A stretch of 54,719 bases of DNA from Lewinellaceae bacterium (GCA_016710765.1 JADJUJ010000026.1:1-54719), one strand, 5' to 3'. Shown: positions 1 to 8,931, counted from the first letter of the stretch. Numbers and translations are program-made. Notes: generated by a model not told the origin, from the sequence alone.

Positions 1-32
1 AGAAGCAGAAGTGCAAAGTAAATTCTTCGGGT

Positions 33-338
33 TTGAACTGCAGCCGAACGGGCGCGCCCGATGTTCTGAACTCCGCACCCGTGACGGAAGGCGCTCCCGC
101 CCTTCCCCTTATTCTTATGTCACCCAGTGGATTTCAGCCCGATACAGGCATAGAGATTTACGTTTCAAATGCGGTCGTTCTGGTTAAGGGGCGGGCGCTG
201 GAAGATATTTTCGCGTATTTTCTGCAAAACCGCCTAATGTGGGTGCGCGAAGACAGTTCCGGCAGGGATACCGGCGATGAAGGCGTTTTTGTGGAGAGTT
301 TGGAGGTGAAAGGCATGAATGAAATGGAAATAATTTGA
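33..338 (+). CDS. Hypothetical protein, possibly 5'-truncated
   Basis: The frame stays open to the left edge of the window, so the true start may lie outside. The listed start is a TTG, and an internal ATG at 117 is an alternative. The C-terminal half (from about IEIYVSNAVVLVKG to MWVRE) looks like real protein sequence and resembles small hypothetical proteins I associate with Bacteroidota plasmids and mobilisable elements. No catalytic motif is visible. The N-terminal 28 residues look unnatural, so a frameshift near position 100 is possible. Function unknown. It precedes the OLD-family gene on the same strand. Confidence 0.4.
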   Translation: MNCSRTGAPDVLNSAPVTEGAPALPLILMSPSGFQPDTGIEIYVSNAVVLVKGRALEDIFAYFLQNRLMWVREDSSGRDTGDEGVFVESLEVKGMNEMEII

Positions 339-390
339 ATTATGAATACCTTGCAGATGTAATTCAATTCTAAATACCCAAACCACTACC

Positions 391-2458
391 ATGTACTTAT
401 CCAAAGTCATCATCCGAAATTACCGCTCCATTAAGAGTATGGAGATAGACTTCCAATCGGGTAAAAATGTAATAATCGGAAAGAACAATGCAGGAAAAAG
501 CAACATTATTAAAGCAATTGACCTCGTTCTGGGCGAGACGGTACCGACATACTATAAATATGAAAACATTACCGAAACTGATTTTTACACGGAAAAGCGT
601 GAGGAGAAAGGTCAGCAGGTCATAACAGCATCTAAAGAGATTGTTATTATCTGTTTATTGCAACGCTCTCCGAATGAGCATCTGAATTTTGACATAATAG
701 ATAAATGCACAGGCTTTTTTAAACTAGTGCAAAATAAAAAGTATAGGCCCCTTTCCTATGATGAAAATCGAATCAGGGTAACAGATTTTAATGCCGGAGA
801 GATAAATGAAATTTTTAAGCTAGATGTAAATGAAGAAGACGATGGCGCACCTGGTTATATCCCTCGTCAAACTAATTTACATTGGGTTGACTCCAAACTT
901 TCAAATCAGAGGAAATTTAGTGACGAACTGCAAACTCAATTTCAATTTGCCTATGTTTTCCGTGCCTTGAAAAACGGAGACAAAATTTCAAAGGAAATAC
1001 GTTTCCTTTTCCGCGAACAAGAACACTGTGATTGGCATTTAGCATTTTCAGCTCCCATTAGAAATGAACTATTGCAAAGTGCAATAATTTCATCTTTTCG
1101 AGACCCGCAGAATATACTCAGAATTAACCAATGGTCTTGGTTTGGAAAATTACTCCGGGCTTCAATTGACACAGAAAATGCAGAACTTCAAGATGCTTCA
1201 ATAAATTACGATCGGCATCAGACAAAGTGTTTTCCCCTTTACAAAGACATTAATGACTCAAGAATACAAGTGGCCTTTCCTGAGACCGAAATTTCCATTC
1301 AGTTCAACCCAGATACTAAAATCGACATATACAAATCTGCCTTGATATATGTAGATGATGGTTTTAACAGCCAACTTCAGGATAAAGGTTCGGGCATCCA
1401 AAGTGCGGTAACAATCGGGCTGTTTAATTATTACATTCGCAATTTCGCTCATCAATCGAGTTCACTTTTGATTGTCGAAGAGCCAGAAATTTATCTACAT
1501 CCTCAAGCGCGGGCGTGTCATTTCAAACCGAATAGATGATTTCTTGAATAGTCAAGAAAGCCAAGCAATAATTACAACCCATTCTACGGAATTTATTACT
1601 TCCGCCCATGAAAACTTAAATATAATTTTAGTTCGTAAAGACAAGAATGGTGGTAGTGGAAGGGCTTAACGCGGGCTTCCTCTTCAAAAGAGCGACAAAT
1701 GTTGGTGCAACGCCAAAATGCAGATGTTTTTTGCAGACCATGTTCTCTTTGTCGAAGGAGGGGAAAAATACATAGTTGAAGTTGCTTCTCAGTTTTACGG
1801 GATGGCAGTTAAACCTTTTTTAGGGACTAATTGGCTTGATGACAAAAACTGCTCTGTAATCGCCGTAGGAGGAAAGACAGAGTTTTGGAAGTATTATAAG
1901 AAACTTAATCAACTTGGCATACGGACTTTTGTAATGGCAGATTTTGATTTCTTTTTAAGAGGTCTGGCAGAATTTTTTACTCATACTGATATGCTTGACC
2001 CCTGGAAGAAGAATTATAATGATTTAAATTCAAAACTTCAACCTAACTTAAATGATGCCCTTCCAAAAGATATTAGTCTGGCGTTGAACAATTGGTAAAA
2101 ACTATAGGCGATGCAGGGTTACATGCTGATCCTAAAAATTCGAAGGAAATAAGGCAAGAAATAAGGATAAAAATATGAACAATTGCCAGAAGAATTTAAA
2201 GCATCAGTAGCAAGATTTATTAAAGAATTACATCAACAAAATCTTTTCATCATGCCGGGTGAATTGGAGGATTGTTATACAGAAGATGCCATTAATGCTT
2301 TTCATGGGCTTTCATTAGGGAAAGAAGAAAGCCATTTCATTGTATCTGAACTCATTGAGAAGCCAGAGCAATTGCAAAATTTCATTAATTTGAAATCATA
2401 TTTCAAATTTTTTGATCTTATAACTGAGGTGTGGCCCCCACCTCCCCCAAAAACATAA
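391..2458 (+). pseudogene. OLD-family ATP-dependent endonuclease (AAA ATPase + TOPRIM), frameshifted
   Basis: The N-terminal ABC/SMC-type ATPase half (391-1539) shows the RNYRSI start typical of OLD/RecF proteins, a Walker A (GKNNAGKS, about residue 32) and a Walker B (LLIVEEPEIYLHP). The frame then shifts near 1505 and continues with the H-loop region (ITTHSTEF). It shifts again at a six-T run near 1729, where the TOPRIM part begins (VLFVEGG glutamate, then MADFDFF for the DxD motif), and once more between about 2098 and 2183, ending at 2458. Joined, it is about 690 residues, near the usual OLD size. OLD proteins act in phage or plasmid defence and DNA cleavage. Either a decayed defence gene or one gene with several base-call errors; the neighbouring genes show the same error type. 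Confidence 0.8.
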
Positions 2459-2487
2459 TAAGTATCTGATTTTTCTTCAAAATGTTA

Positions 2488-2889
2488 CTATGCGGCCTGG
2501 CTCAGGGCTTCGTCGATTTCGTCAAAAGAAAGTTCGTCCTGGCGGTTATATTCCACCTTTCCAAGGTAACTGGCCACGATGCTTGCCTGGCGCTTTGTGT
2601 TGCCGTTTTCATCCTTGAACGGTTTGCAGCCTATTGAACCGCTGATATTTACCGCATCTCCCTTTTTGAGGTCACGTGCGAAATGTGCGGCTTGCGGGCG
2701 AAAAACCAGGACATCGTGCCAGACGGTTTCTTTGTCCTTCCATTTGATTTCACCGGTTTTTTCGTCCTTTATCGGGTAAGAGTCCGTTGTGGCGACCCGA
2801 AGTGCGATGAAGGTTTTGCCGTTCCTGGCGATGGTTTTAGGGTCTGCGCCCAAATATCCGTTTAGTTCGATTTTACAGTTTACTGCCAT
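2488..2889 (-). CDS. ssb: Single-stranded DNA-binding protein
   Basis: A 133-residue OB-fold protein. It begins MAVNCKIELNGYLGADP, followed by the ALRVATTD strand and the VWHDVLVF motif typical of SSB, then a short acidic tail. I chose the ATG at 2889 because a GAGGAG ribosome-binding site lies just upstream; the longer open frame has no such support. The usual glycine-rich linker and DDDIPF-type tip are missing (it ends DEIDEALSQAA), as in small plasmid-borne SSBs. It lies just downstream of the 2912-3232 gene on the same strand, probably as one transcript, and fits the plasmid-like replication module of this island. Confidence 0.9.
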   Translation of the reverse strand: MAVNCKIELNGYLGADPKTIARNGKTFIALRVATTDSYPIKDEKTGEIKWKDKETVWHDVLVFRPQAAHFARDLKKGDAVNISGSIGCKPFKDENGNTKRQASIVASYLGKVEYNRQDELSFDEIDEALSQAA

Positions 2890-2911
2890 AAATACTCCTC
2901 TGGTTAGTTGG

Positions 2912-3232
2912 TTATATGAAGGGTTGACTTCCTTTAGCACTAAAGGCCGAGCCTTTCAAGGGCTTCTTTGAAAGTTCGTTTTTAAATCCCTCCTCGCCCG
3001 TTTCTGTGTCGCAATAGAAACTTTCAAGCCTGTTGCCGTTCATCATTGCCACCTGAAATTCCGAATTGGTGAGGAAAACATTACCCGAACCCGTGTTGAA
3101 CATAATGACAACTTCATTATCCCAGAAATCTTCTGGCAGGCCTTGTTCGTACCAGGCCAATAAAAGCTCGGTTGCAATTTTGCGCTCTCTGCGACCGAAT
3201 TTTGAAAGGTCTGTTGTTGTGATGCTTATCAT
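2912..3232 (-). CDS. Conserved-looking hypothetical protein of the plasmid module
   Basis: A 106-residue soluble protein with no signal peptide, membrane segment or recognisable catalytic motif. Features are an N-terminal helix rich in charged residues (RRERKIATELLLAWYEQG) and a central beta-rich part ending EEGFKNELSKK. It is the first gene of a two-gene minus-strand unit with ssb, 22 bp away. Position suggests a housekeeping role in a plasmid or integrative element, but I do not recognise the family. Confidence 0.6.
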   Translation of the reverse strand: MISITTTDLSKFGRRERKIATELLLAWYEQGLPEDFWDNEVVIMFNTGSGNVFLTNSEFQVAMMNGNRLESFYCDTETGEEGFKNELSKKPLKGSAFSAKGSQPFI

Positions 3233-3239
3233 AAATACC

Positions 3240-3516
3240 TCATCGGTTGATTGTTAAGGGTTTGATGTCACTAAAAGTGCCATTAACCCTTCTGCCCTCC
3301 GGCGAGGAATGAAGAAAGCGGACTGCCAATGGCAGGAAGCGTACGAAATGGATAATTGGGGGTGAGAGTGTCACCGGCGCGGTTCCGAGTGAAAAGAAGT
3401 GGAACGAGACAGGCGCAAGGAAGCAGAGGGGAATCACCCGGTCTGCACGAAGTGGAGTTTACGAACGAAGGAAGATCGGGGATACTGCTTGACACGAACG
3501 CGGGCGAAGCTCCCCA
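3240..3516. other. Intergenic stretch with no convincing gene
   Basis: About 280 bases upstream of the ssb unit. Short open frames exist on the minus strand, but their translations are compositionally odd and overlap one another in different frames. The segment probably holds the promoter of the ssb unit; I cannot point to a clear box. Confidence 0.5.
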
Positions 3517-3558
3517 AAATTAAGCGGCTGACTTTTGCAAAAGCCAACCGCTTAATTT
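3517..3558. terminator. Bidirectional terminator-like hairpin
   Basis: An 11-bp perfect inverted repeat, AAATTAAGCGG at 3517-3527 and CCGCTTAATTT at 3548-3558, with a further palindrome (CTTTTGCAAAAG) in the loop. It lies between the end of the LRAT-like gene and the start region of the ssb unit, both on the minus strand, and would end transcription of the former. The A/T-rich outer stem supplies a short U-tract on either strand. Confidence 0.7.
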
Positions 3559-3605
3559 CGATGCTGTTTATCTGAACTGATTATTTGAGTGCTGTAACAA
3601 TCAGC

Positions 3606-4045
3606 CCTATAGCGAGCGCCCGAAAGCAATTCCAGCCCATTTTTCAACATCGTCGGACTTGTATTCATTATGACAGGCCGCATTTGTGAAAGTCTGGCAG
3701 TTATATGATAACCAATGATAACGACGACCGGTACGGGCATGATCAGCCCAATTTTAATTATCTGCATACGGTCATTTACACAAACATCATCCTTCCAGTA
3801 TACTGTTTGACGATCAGCATAATTCTGCATGGTAGTAACGACTGCCCGCCATATTTAAAATGATTATGGAGGACGTATTCAATGCCAGTGTGATAATCCA
3901 CACCAAGCCTGATTCCTGGATGTTGTAAAGTAAGACTGCCAGTCACTTTGCGCTGTACGATCCTGCCTGAATTTTTATCGAGTACAACCAATCGGTTGTT
4001 GCCATTATTGAGTAGAGTCGTAGAAGCCCCCTTGCAAAAATTCAT
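3606..4045 (-). pseudogene. LRAT/permuted NlpC-P60-like protein, two frameshifts
   Basis: Reading across two frameshifts (near 3840 and 3750) gives about 146 residues. The sequence runs from MNFCKGAS through LQHPGIRLGVDY and EYVLHNHFKYGG to YADRQTVYW, then SYNCQTFTNAAC and DDVEKWAGIAFG. The His-Pro-Gly-Ile motif near the start and the Asn-Cys-Gln motif near the end match the catalytic His and Cys of the LRAT-like, circularly permuted NlpC/P60 fold (acyltransferases and cysteine peptidases). The match rests on motif order and is my inference. It lies downstream of the primase on the same strand. Possible roles are lipid or peptide modification, or a toxin-like effector. Confidence 0.6.
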
Positions 4046-4242
4046 AATGATAAATTCCCATATTTAAAAAGTTGAAAATTTTCAAGTTATTGAAAAATTG
4101 TTTTTTAGGATAAACGAGCTGGATAAAGCAGGACAAATTTAAAACTTTTTCCCCAACATCCCAAACGCTTGGGAAACTTTTTGTTTTGATTGTAGAAATC
4201 AATTTGTGGTTCTTCTGGTCAAAAGCCCAATGAGGTAAATGG

Positions 4243-5161
4243 TCATTTGGGTAATTGGGGTTTTGGTTGTTTTGCCTTTTGGGTAAGTAGATCATTTAAG
4301 TCTATGAAACCCTGATATTCTGACCTTTTGTCAGAAAATGTACTGCCGAATTCGGTTTGAAATTTTTGAGTGTTGTCGTCCCCTGCCCTGTCATTATCCA
4401 GAAAACCTTTGACAGATGTGCAGAATTTTGACCGGATAAACCGGATTGCTTTTTCCGCGTAGGAAACGGAGTTAAGTATGAGGCAATCCACTGGGACAGT
4501 AAGGACATTCAATAAAGTGAGTTTTGAAAGAAAATCCAGAAACCCTTCAAAACCCAGATTTCTGATTTGTCCCCTGCCCTTCGATGAGGCTTATATCTTT
4601 GGTGCCAAGAGAGGATTTAAAATATGGGTTGCGGATTTCATATCCCCCTGCCCTGTTTTCAAAACCTGCGGCGAAAAAGGACTTACCTGTTTCGCGATTG
4701 GTAAAATGGACTTCCTTCAAATATCTGCCTGCAATATCAGAACCAATACCGCGCTCCAAGGTGATATAAGAGACGAGCGAAGGCGCACTTGCGCCGAAAG
4801 AAAGGACGCGGCCTAAAAGAAAAACATTTTCTTTTTCAGGTGTCGGGGTTTCCTTAACAGTGAAATTTGACATTGGAGCGATTGCAAATGTTCCGCCGAA
4901 TAGCCCGTCTAAAAACTCCAGTGCCCCTTTTACACTGGTATTTCGGTAGCGGATCACAAAATCCAGTGCGTTACCGCCGACATCGCCGAAATCATTCCAG
5001 ACATTTTTGCGCGTATTGATAAACAGGCTCGGCTCCGCCTCCTTCCGGAAGGGAGACAGGTAAGCAAGTTCCTCCCCGCCTTTGAACGTCTTAACCGGCT
5101 CCAGCCCAAGCCTTTTGAGTATTTCCTTAAGCGGTATTTTTTTTGCCTGGGCTGTGTTCAT
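4243..5161 (-). pseudogene. CHC2/TOPRIM-type DNA primase of mobile elements, one frameshift
   Basis: The N-terminal piece (4547-5161) has the CHC2-like fold seen in Bacteroidota mobile-element primases: LAYLSPFRKEAEPSLFI, then NVWNDFGDVGGNALDFV. The zinc-binding Cys and His of canonical primases are replaced here, as is common in this subgroup. The frame breaks near 4570-4580. The downstream frame supplies the TOPRIM-like part (FEGFLDFLSKL, then CLILNSVSYAEKA and KGFLDNDRAGDD with the aspartate motif) and ends at 4243. Around the junction there is a short apparent insertion as well as a frame change. Role: primer synthesis for plasmid or conjugative replication. Confidence 0.75.
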
Positions 5162-5225
5162 TTACCCATTTGACCGTTTGGTTATTTGCAGTTTACCGTA
5201 AATGCGCATCTGAGCAAATGCCGTT
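5162..5225. promoter_or_regulatory. Operator-like region upstream of the primase
   Basis: The leader of the primase unit holds words shared with other leaders in the island: CGTAAATGCGC at 5197-5207 is the exact reverse complement of a word at 6225-6235 upstream of parA, and TGAGCAAATGC at 5211-5221 recurs at 8644-8654. TTACCCATTTG at 5162-5172 has a near-match in opposite orientation near 6212. These could be binding sites for a common repressor, for example the small protein encoded next to parA. Confidence 0.45.
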
Positions 5226-5234
5226 TGGCACAGT

Positions 5235-5509
5235 TTAATTTTTAACGTCTTCCTCGATCAGGCGCATGATATAAGCCATGAGGGTCTGGTCTTGCAGTGT
5301 GGCTTTGGTTTTTGCCTTGATGTAAAGCGATACCGGGGCGTTCACCGATATGCGTTTGACTTTTTCAGTTACGGGTAAGGGGAGGGCTGCCGGCTGTTTT
5401 TCCGGCGGTGAATTTCCCTGGTGATTTTGTCAATCTCTGCGGCGGAAGGCTTTTTGGCTGACTTTGATTTTATCAGATCAGCGATTGATTTTTTTCTTGG
5501 ATTTGGCAT
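5235..5509 (-). pseudogene. Small basic ParA-partner protein, likely ribbon-helix-helix, one frameshift
   Basis: Not visible as a single open frame. It starts at an ATG at 5509 with a good ribosome-binding site, inside the last codons of parA (32-bp overlap). It reads MPNPRKKSIADLIKSKSAKK, then shifts frame near 5415 at a CCC run, and continues to VKRISVNAPVSLYIKAK and YIMRLIEEDVKN. Total about 90 residues. A basic N-terminus and a C-terminal strand-helix-helix pattern after ParA are typical of centromere-binding RHH partners (ParG/ParB-like). The overlap suggests translational coupling with parA. Confidence 0.6.
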
Positions 5510-6176
5510 TTTGCCTCCTGTTGGTTAGTGATTTGAATTTTGCCTCAATCTCCCGGCAGAGTTCGGCAACTTCTCCGCGTGCGCGTTCATCTTCCCATTC
5601 ATAGGCGGTAAGGCCGTATTTGCTGGCGCGGCGATGGGCTACCCTGTCTCCGAGGGCGGATTTAAGCGGTGTTATGCCGTATTCGCCGAATAATTTTAAT
5701 GCGGTGCGCACTTCTTTATCTTCATTGCTGCGCCCGCCGAATTTATTGAGTACCAGGAAAGTAGGAATATCGTCACGGTGGATTTTGACCTCCTCAAACC
5801 TGGTGAGGAAACGCTCAAAAGATTTTAAGTCGTCAATGCTTGGAGTGATGGGGATAAGCAGAATATCGGCTATCAGCATGGTGCGGGTTGCGACCTGATC
5901 CATTTGCGGCACACCGTCAATGATGATGATTTTATAACCGTCGCTGCTGTGAGTTTCAATATCCTTGGGCAGGGCCTGCACGGTTGTCATCGGGAAAACC
6001 GGAATGCGGATTTCTGCTTCATCTCTTCTTTCCTGCCAGTCGCAGGTTGTCCTTTGCTCCAGATCAGTATCGACGATGCAGGTTTTGACTTTTTTCTTGA
6101 TGAAATAAGCCGCAAGGTTGCGGGCAATCGTGGATTTGCCAACGCCGCCTTTCAAATTTGTTACTGCAATGATCAT
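5478..6176 (-). CDS. parA: ParA/MinD-family partition ATPase
   Basis: A 232-residue Walker-type ATPase with a deviant Walker A at the very start (KGGVGKST, residues 9-16), a switch-like VDTDLEQ (Walker A' region) and IIIIDGVPQ for Walker B. The absence of an N-terminal HTH makes it a small type Ib-like ParA. Members segregate low-copy plasmids or integrative elements together with a DNA-binding partner; the overlapping small basic protein downstream is the likely partner. Together with RepA and the iterons this makes a full plasmid-maintenance core. The frame is intact. Confidence 0.92.
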   Translation of the reverse strand: MIIAVTNLKGGVGKSTIARNLAAYFIKKKVKTCIVDTDLEQRTTCDWQERRDEAEIRIPVFPMTTVQALPKDIETHSSDGYKIIIIDGVPQMDQVATRTMLIADILLIPITPSIDDLKSFERFLTRFEEVKIHRDDIPTFLVLNKFGGRSNEDKEVRTALKLFGEYGITPLKSALGDRVAHRRASKYGLTAYEWEDERARGEVAELCREIEAKFKSLTNRRQNAKSKKKINR

Positions 6177-6194
6177 AAGGTTTTTTTAAAACAA

Positions 6195-6290
6195 GGATAT
6201 TGGTAAATGACCAAATGGGCAAGCGCGCATTTACGTAAAGAGCGGTTTGGGTTTGATTATTTACCCAGTTGTGCATTTGCGCAACATCTT
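6195..6290. promoter_or_regulatory. Operator-like region upstream of parA
   Basis: The parA leader contains GGTAAATGACCAAATGGGC, then GCGCATTTACG (6225-6235), and a hyphenated palindrome around GTGCATTTGCGCAAC. The 11-base word is the exact reverse complement of one upstream of the primase. Repeated CATTTG/CAAATG words suggest several sites for one DNA-binding protein, possibly autoregulation by the ParA partner. Confidence 0.45.
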
Positions 6291-6436
6291 TCTTTCAGCC
6301 AGTAACTTCTTAAAACTTGTGAGCGAAGCGAACTCAATATACAGGCAATGCCGAAGGCATTGGGCGAAGCGAACGCAAGTGAGCGGAGGGTAGGTGCTTA
6401 AAGGAATTATAGTTTATTGGCATATAAAGGTTTGTC

Positions 6437-6696
6437 AACCAAACTTCACGCGGTTTTAATACCAAATTTCACGCAAAAGCCTACCAAACTTCACGAGCCT
6501 GTAATACCAAACTTCACGTGTTTTAGGATGAAAAAGGACGGAAATACCAAACTTCACGTGTCGGTTTCGGCGGAAATACCAAACTTCACGAGCCTGTCTG
6601 CTTTGTTATACCAAACTTCACGAGATTGCAAGGGTGGAAATACCAAACTTCACCGGTTTTGCAGGATTGGTTATTGAGAACATACCAAACTTCACG
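6437..6696 (+). repeat. Iteron array (nine direct repeats) of the RepA replicon
   Basis: Nine same-orientation copies of ATACCAAACTTCACG or close variants end at 6450, 6473, 6495, 6518, 6558, 6590, 6622, 6654 and 6696. Spacings are 23, 22, 23, 40, 32, 32, 32 and 42 bases, close to multiples of the 10.5-base helical turn. The array lies directly after the 3' end of repA. Iterons of this kind bind the plasmid initiator RepA and form the replication origin. A tenth copy sits upstream of repA. Confidence 0.93.
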
Positions 6697-7619
6697 AAGC
6701 GATACTGTTATTCTGCCCGAAAGAGAATATGGTTTTCTTTCTATCGGGGAAGGGAGTTTTCAGCACGTAGCCTTCGTTTTTGCGCTCATAAACCAATGCC
6801 TGGGTATTGAGACCGTGCCAGGTCAATGTGCTTCTGAATATCTGTTTGAATTTGTACATCTGGTTATAGCCTCTGCCGAACTGCTCCTTCAAGGCTTTCC
6901 AGGTAATAAACTGCGGCTCCTGCGGATTGATGCGGTGAAGCCTCTGGGCAAGCCAGGCGTAAATATCCAGCGCCATAGCCGAATGGGAGAGGGCGGAGAG
7001 GGCGCGTTCGTCCAGAGGGATGGCATGGTTAATCAGGCTGTTGAAATAATCTTCAGTGAGCTGGACGGTCGTAGGCCAGAGAACACGCTGCCGCTCGTCT
7101 TTCGGAAACCAGAGGTCAAAGGCTTTAACGATCTTCAAATCGACCTGTACGCCTTTGTCCTTGTCTGCATATCCGAGGCTCAGGTTGAAGCGGTGAGCCT
7201 TCTTAACTGGCTTTTTACCTCATTGATGGTTCTTCCGTCCAGATTTAGGCCGATTGCCTTGATAAAGGCACTCATGCTGTTTTCCACGTCCACCGTCATG
7301 GACTGGTTCCTGATTGCTTCGCTGTTGATATGGGCGAGTATCAGACGGGCTTTGGGGCCGAAAGGCGGACCGATAAATTCAAAATCGCCTTTTTCCGGGT
7401 TATAGGTTTCGCTGGCTTGAATGGCAAGGCTGACATTACCCTGCTTTTGCTTCCAGATGCGAATTTCCGTGCCTGGGTTGCGATAGGGCAGGAAGGTCTG
7501 GCAAAGTACGCTGTGCTGAAAGACCGAATCTTTGATGGTTCCTTTTTCAGCACCATCCGGTAGGAAGCATCCTGGATACGTTTGCCAATATGGGTAAGTT
7601 CGGACATAAGGTTAATCAT
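6692..7619 (-). pseudogene. repA: Iteron-plasmid replication initiator RepA, two frameshifts
   Basis: The protein starts MINLMSELTHIGKRIQDASY at 7619. Restoring one A in the run near 7575 gives KDSVFQHSVLCQTFLPYRNP and FIGPPFGPKARLILAHINSEA. A second missing base near 7195 leads into FNLSLGYADKDKGVQVD and the C-terminal frame (KAFDLWFPKDERQ, then DIYAWLAQRLHRI). This matches the RepA_C-type plasmid initiators of about 300 residues. The adjacent iterons and ParA support the call. Both breaks need only a single base, so the gene may be intact in the cell. It initiates replication by binding the iterons. Confidence 0.82.
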
Positions 7620-7738
7620 TCGCTTATAGAACGGTTAACCGTTAAATGCCCGCTTGTCAATAAATTTGAAGATGGGAAGGAGCAAAAAGAGATAAAAGAC
7701 TTGAAATCAGATACTTATTTTGAAGGTGGAAGCGATAC

Positions 7739-7753
7739 ATACCAAACTTCACG
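7739..7753 (+). promoter_or_regulatory. Single iteron upstream of repA
   Basis: One exact copy of the iteron (ATACCAAACTTCACG) lies 120 bases upstream of the repA start, separated from the main array by the whole gene. In iteron plasmids such a lone site usually serves repA autorepression or array-to-array 'handcuffing' for copy control; that role is inferred here. Confidence 0.7.
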
Positions 7754-7756
7754 TAT

Positions 7757-8019
7757 TTAAATATCAATATCCATTTCTTTGTCGTCACGGTCTTTTTCGG
7801 GGGGCGTTTTATCCCCAAACTCGCCCCTCAGCCGCTCTATAAATTTGAATTTGTCCGGTTCTCTTTCTTTGGCAAATTCATTGCACCCTGCAATGAACCC
7901 TTCTGCAAAGGGGCTTTCCTTATCCTGAAACCCTTTTACCAGCAGCCCGGACAATGTGGGAAGGTGTTTCTCGATGAGATACCCCGCATTAAAAGCCTTT
8001 GAATTATGGCGTTTTCCAT
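7757..8019 (-). pseudogene. Small charged hypothetical protein, one frameshift
   Basis: It starts MENAII at 8019, where the ATG overlaps the TGA of the upstream HTH gene (TGATG). One frameshift near 7998 leads into KAFNAGYLIEKHLP and then a lysine/glutamate/aspartate-rich tail ending DKEMDIDI. Joined length about 87 residues. No known motif. The TGATG overlap indicates coupled translation with the HTH protein. Confidence 0.5.
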
Positions 8020-8310
8020 CAGAATGTGTCTTTTGAATTGGTGTTCAGAAATTCAAGAATGGAGTCCCGGTCGCTAAAGGATAAGTTTCCGGCTTGGGTG
8101 AGTGAAGCGGATAAACCCTTCGTCACGGTATCTCTGCAAAGTGGTTTTGGAACTGATATGGAGGAGTTTCATGGCTTCCCCGTCATTGATCCATTTTTCA
8201 TGCTCACCCCCGTTCTTATCCTTAAGGCGGTTCACGACCTCTTCCACCAGAGCGTAGAACGCTTCGGACTCAAGGCAGATAATATCGAGGCGGTTTCCGA
8301 ATTCGGGCAT
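8019..8310 (-). pseudogene. Excisionase-like helix-turn-helix protein, one frameshift
   Basis: The central part WINDGEAMKLLHISSKTTLQ and RYRDEGFIRFTHPSRKLIL is a MerR/excisionase-type winged HTH (HTH_17), common in Bacteroidota mobile elements. The frame stops early at about 8074. A one-base shift restores DRDSILEFLNTN and a stop overlapping the next ATG. About 97 residues when joined. The N-terminal helix (LESEAFYALVEEVVNRLKD) is typical of this family. It probably controls expression or excision of the element; no integrase is present in the window. Confidence 0.68.
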
Positions 8311-8332
8311 CTCTCAGACGGGAAAAAATGGC

Positions 8333-8559
8333 TTATTTGTTATCCTTTGCTTCCAACAAGTAGGATATTTGATTTTCTACATATTTATTAAACCGTTCAA
8401 TATCCTCCTCATTTGTGGATTCCAGAACACTTAGCAAAGAATCTTGCTCTAGAAGAAATGGCTTTCCATTCTTTGGTAAAATTGAAAACTTCCATTATCA
8501 ATTTTCATATTCCCCCAAAGTTGTATACTTCTTGCTTTCAAAGCAGCAGAATCGTCCAT
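8333..8559 (-). pseudogene. Short hypothetical protein, one frameshift
   Basis: The frame starts MDDSAALKARSIQLWGNMKI at 8559, shifts near 8490, and continues LPKNGKPFLLEQDSLLSVL to a stop at 8333, about 75 residues in all. It is the first gene of the minus-strand unit leading into the HTH protein (23-bp gap). No recognisable domain; mostly helical by eye. Weakly supported, since it depends on the frameshift and on synteny. Confidence 0.4.
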
Positions 8560-8849
8560 AATAAATCTTTTTAAATATGAATCACAGGCAACAAAGATAA
8601 GTCAATTACGAAAAGCCGGTGCGCTTAAATGCAAATGTGCAAATGAGCAAATGCGTCTTTGGGTAAGTGGGTTGACACTTCAAAACCTGGACTTTGCCAT
8701 TTAATAGCGGGGCTGGGCAGCATTAACAAAAATTTTTGAAAAAATTTTGAGAACAAATGAAGCCAGATAAGCCCACAATTTGCATGCACGACGCATGCAC
8801 AAAGAAAAGGAGTTACAAACTTTCGTTCATAACTCCTTGATTTTCAGTG
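8560..8849. promoter_or_regulatory. Leader of the HTH unit and probable edge of the island
   Basis: No gene seen. The stretch 8629-8656 contains three copies of GCAAATG, including TGAGCAAATGC shared with the primase leader, so a common regulator is possible. The remaining bases run up to the 3' end of tRNA-Pro, where I place the boundary between the plasmid-like island and chromosomal genes. Confidence 0.4.
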
Positions 8850-8923
8850 TCGGGATACCAGGATTCGAACCTGGGACCCCCTGCTCCCAAAGCAGGTGCG
8901 CTACCGGACTGCGCTACATCCCG
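8850..8923 (-). tRNA. tRNA-Pro(UGG)
   Basis: A 74-base cloverleaf on the minus strand: acceptor CGGGATG/TATCCCG, D arm GCGC..GCGC, anticodon stem CCTGC/GCAGG with loop TTTGGGA (anticodon TGG), and T arm CCAGG TTCGAAT CCTGG. All stems pair. CCA is not encoded. The plasmid-like island lies on its 3' side, the side at which integrases usually insert. Confidence 0.95.
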
Positions 8924-8931
8924 AACTTGAG

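Noticed and set aside
3240..3495. Two overlapping minus-strand small proteins
   Set aside because: The frames conflict, neither has a ribosome-binding site I trust, and the translations look compositionally random.
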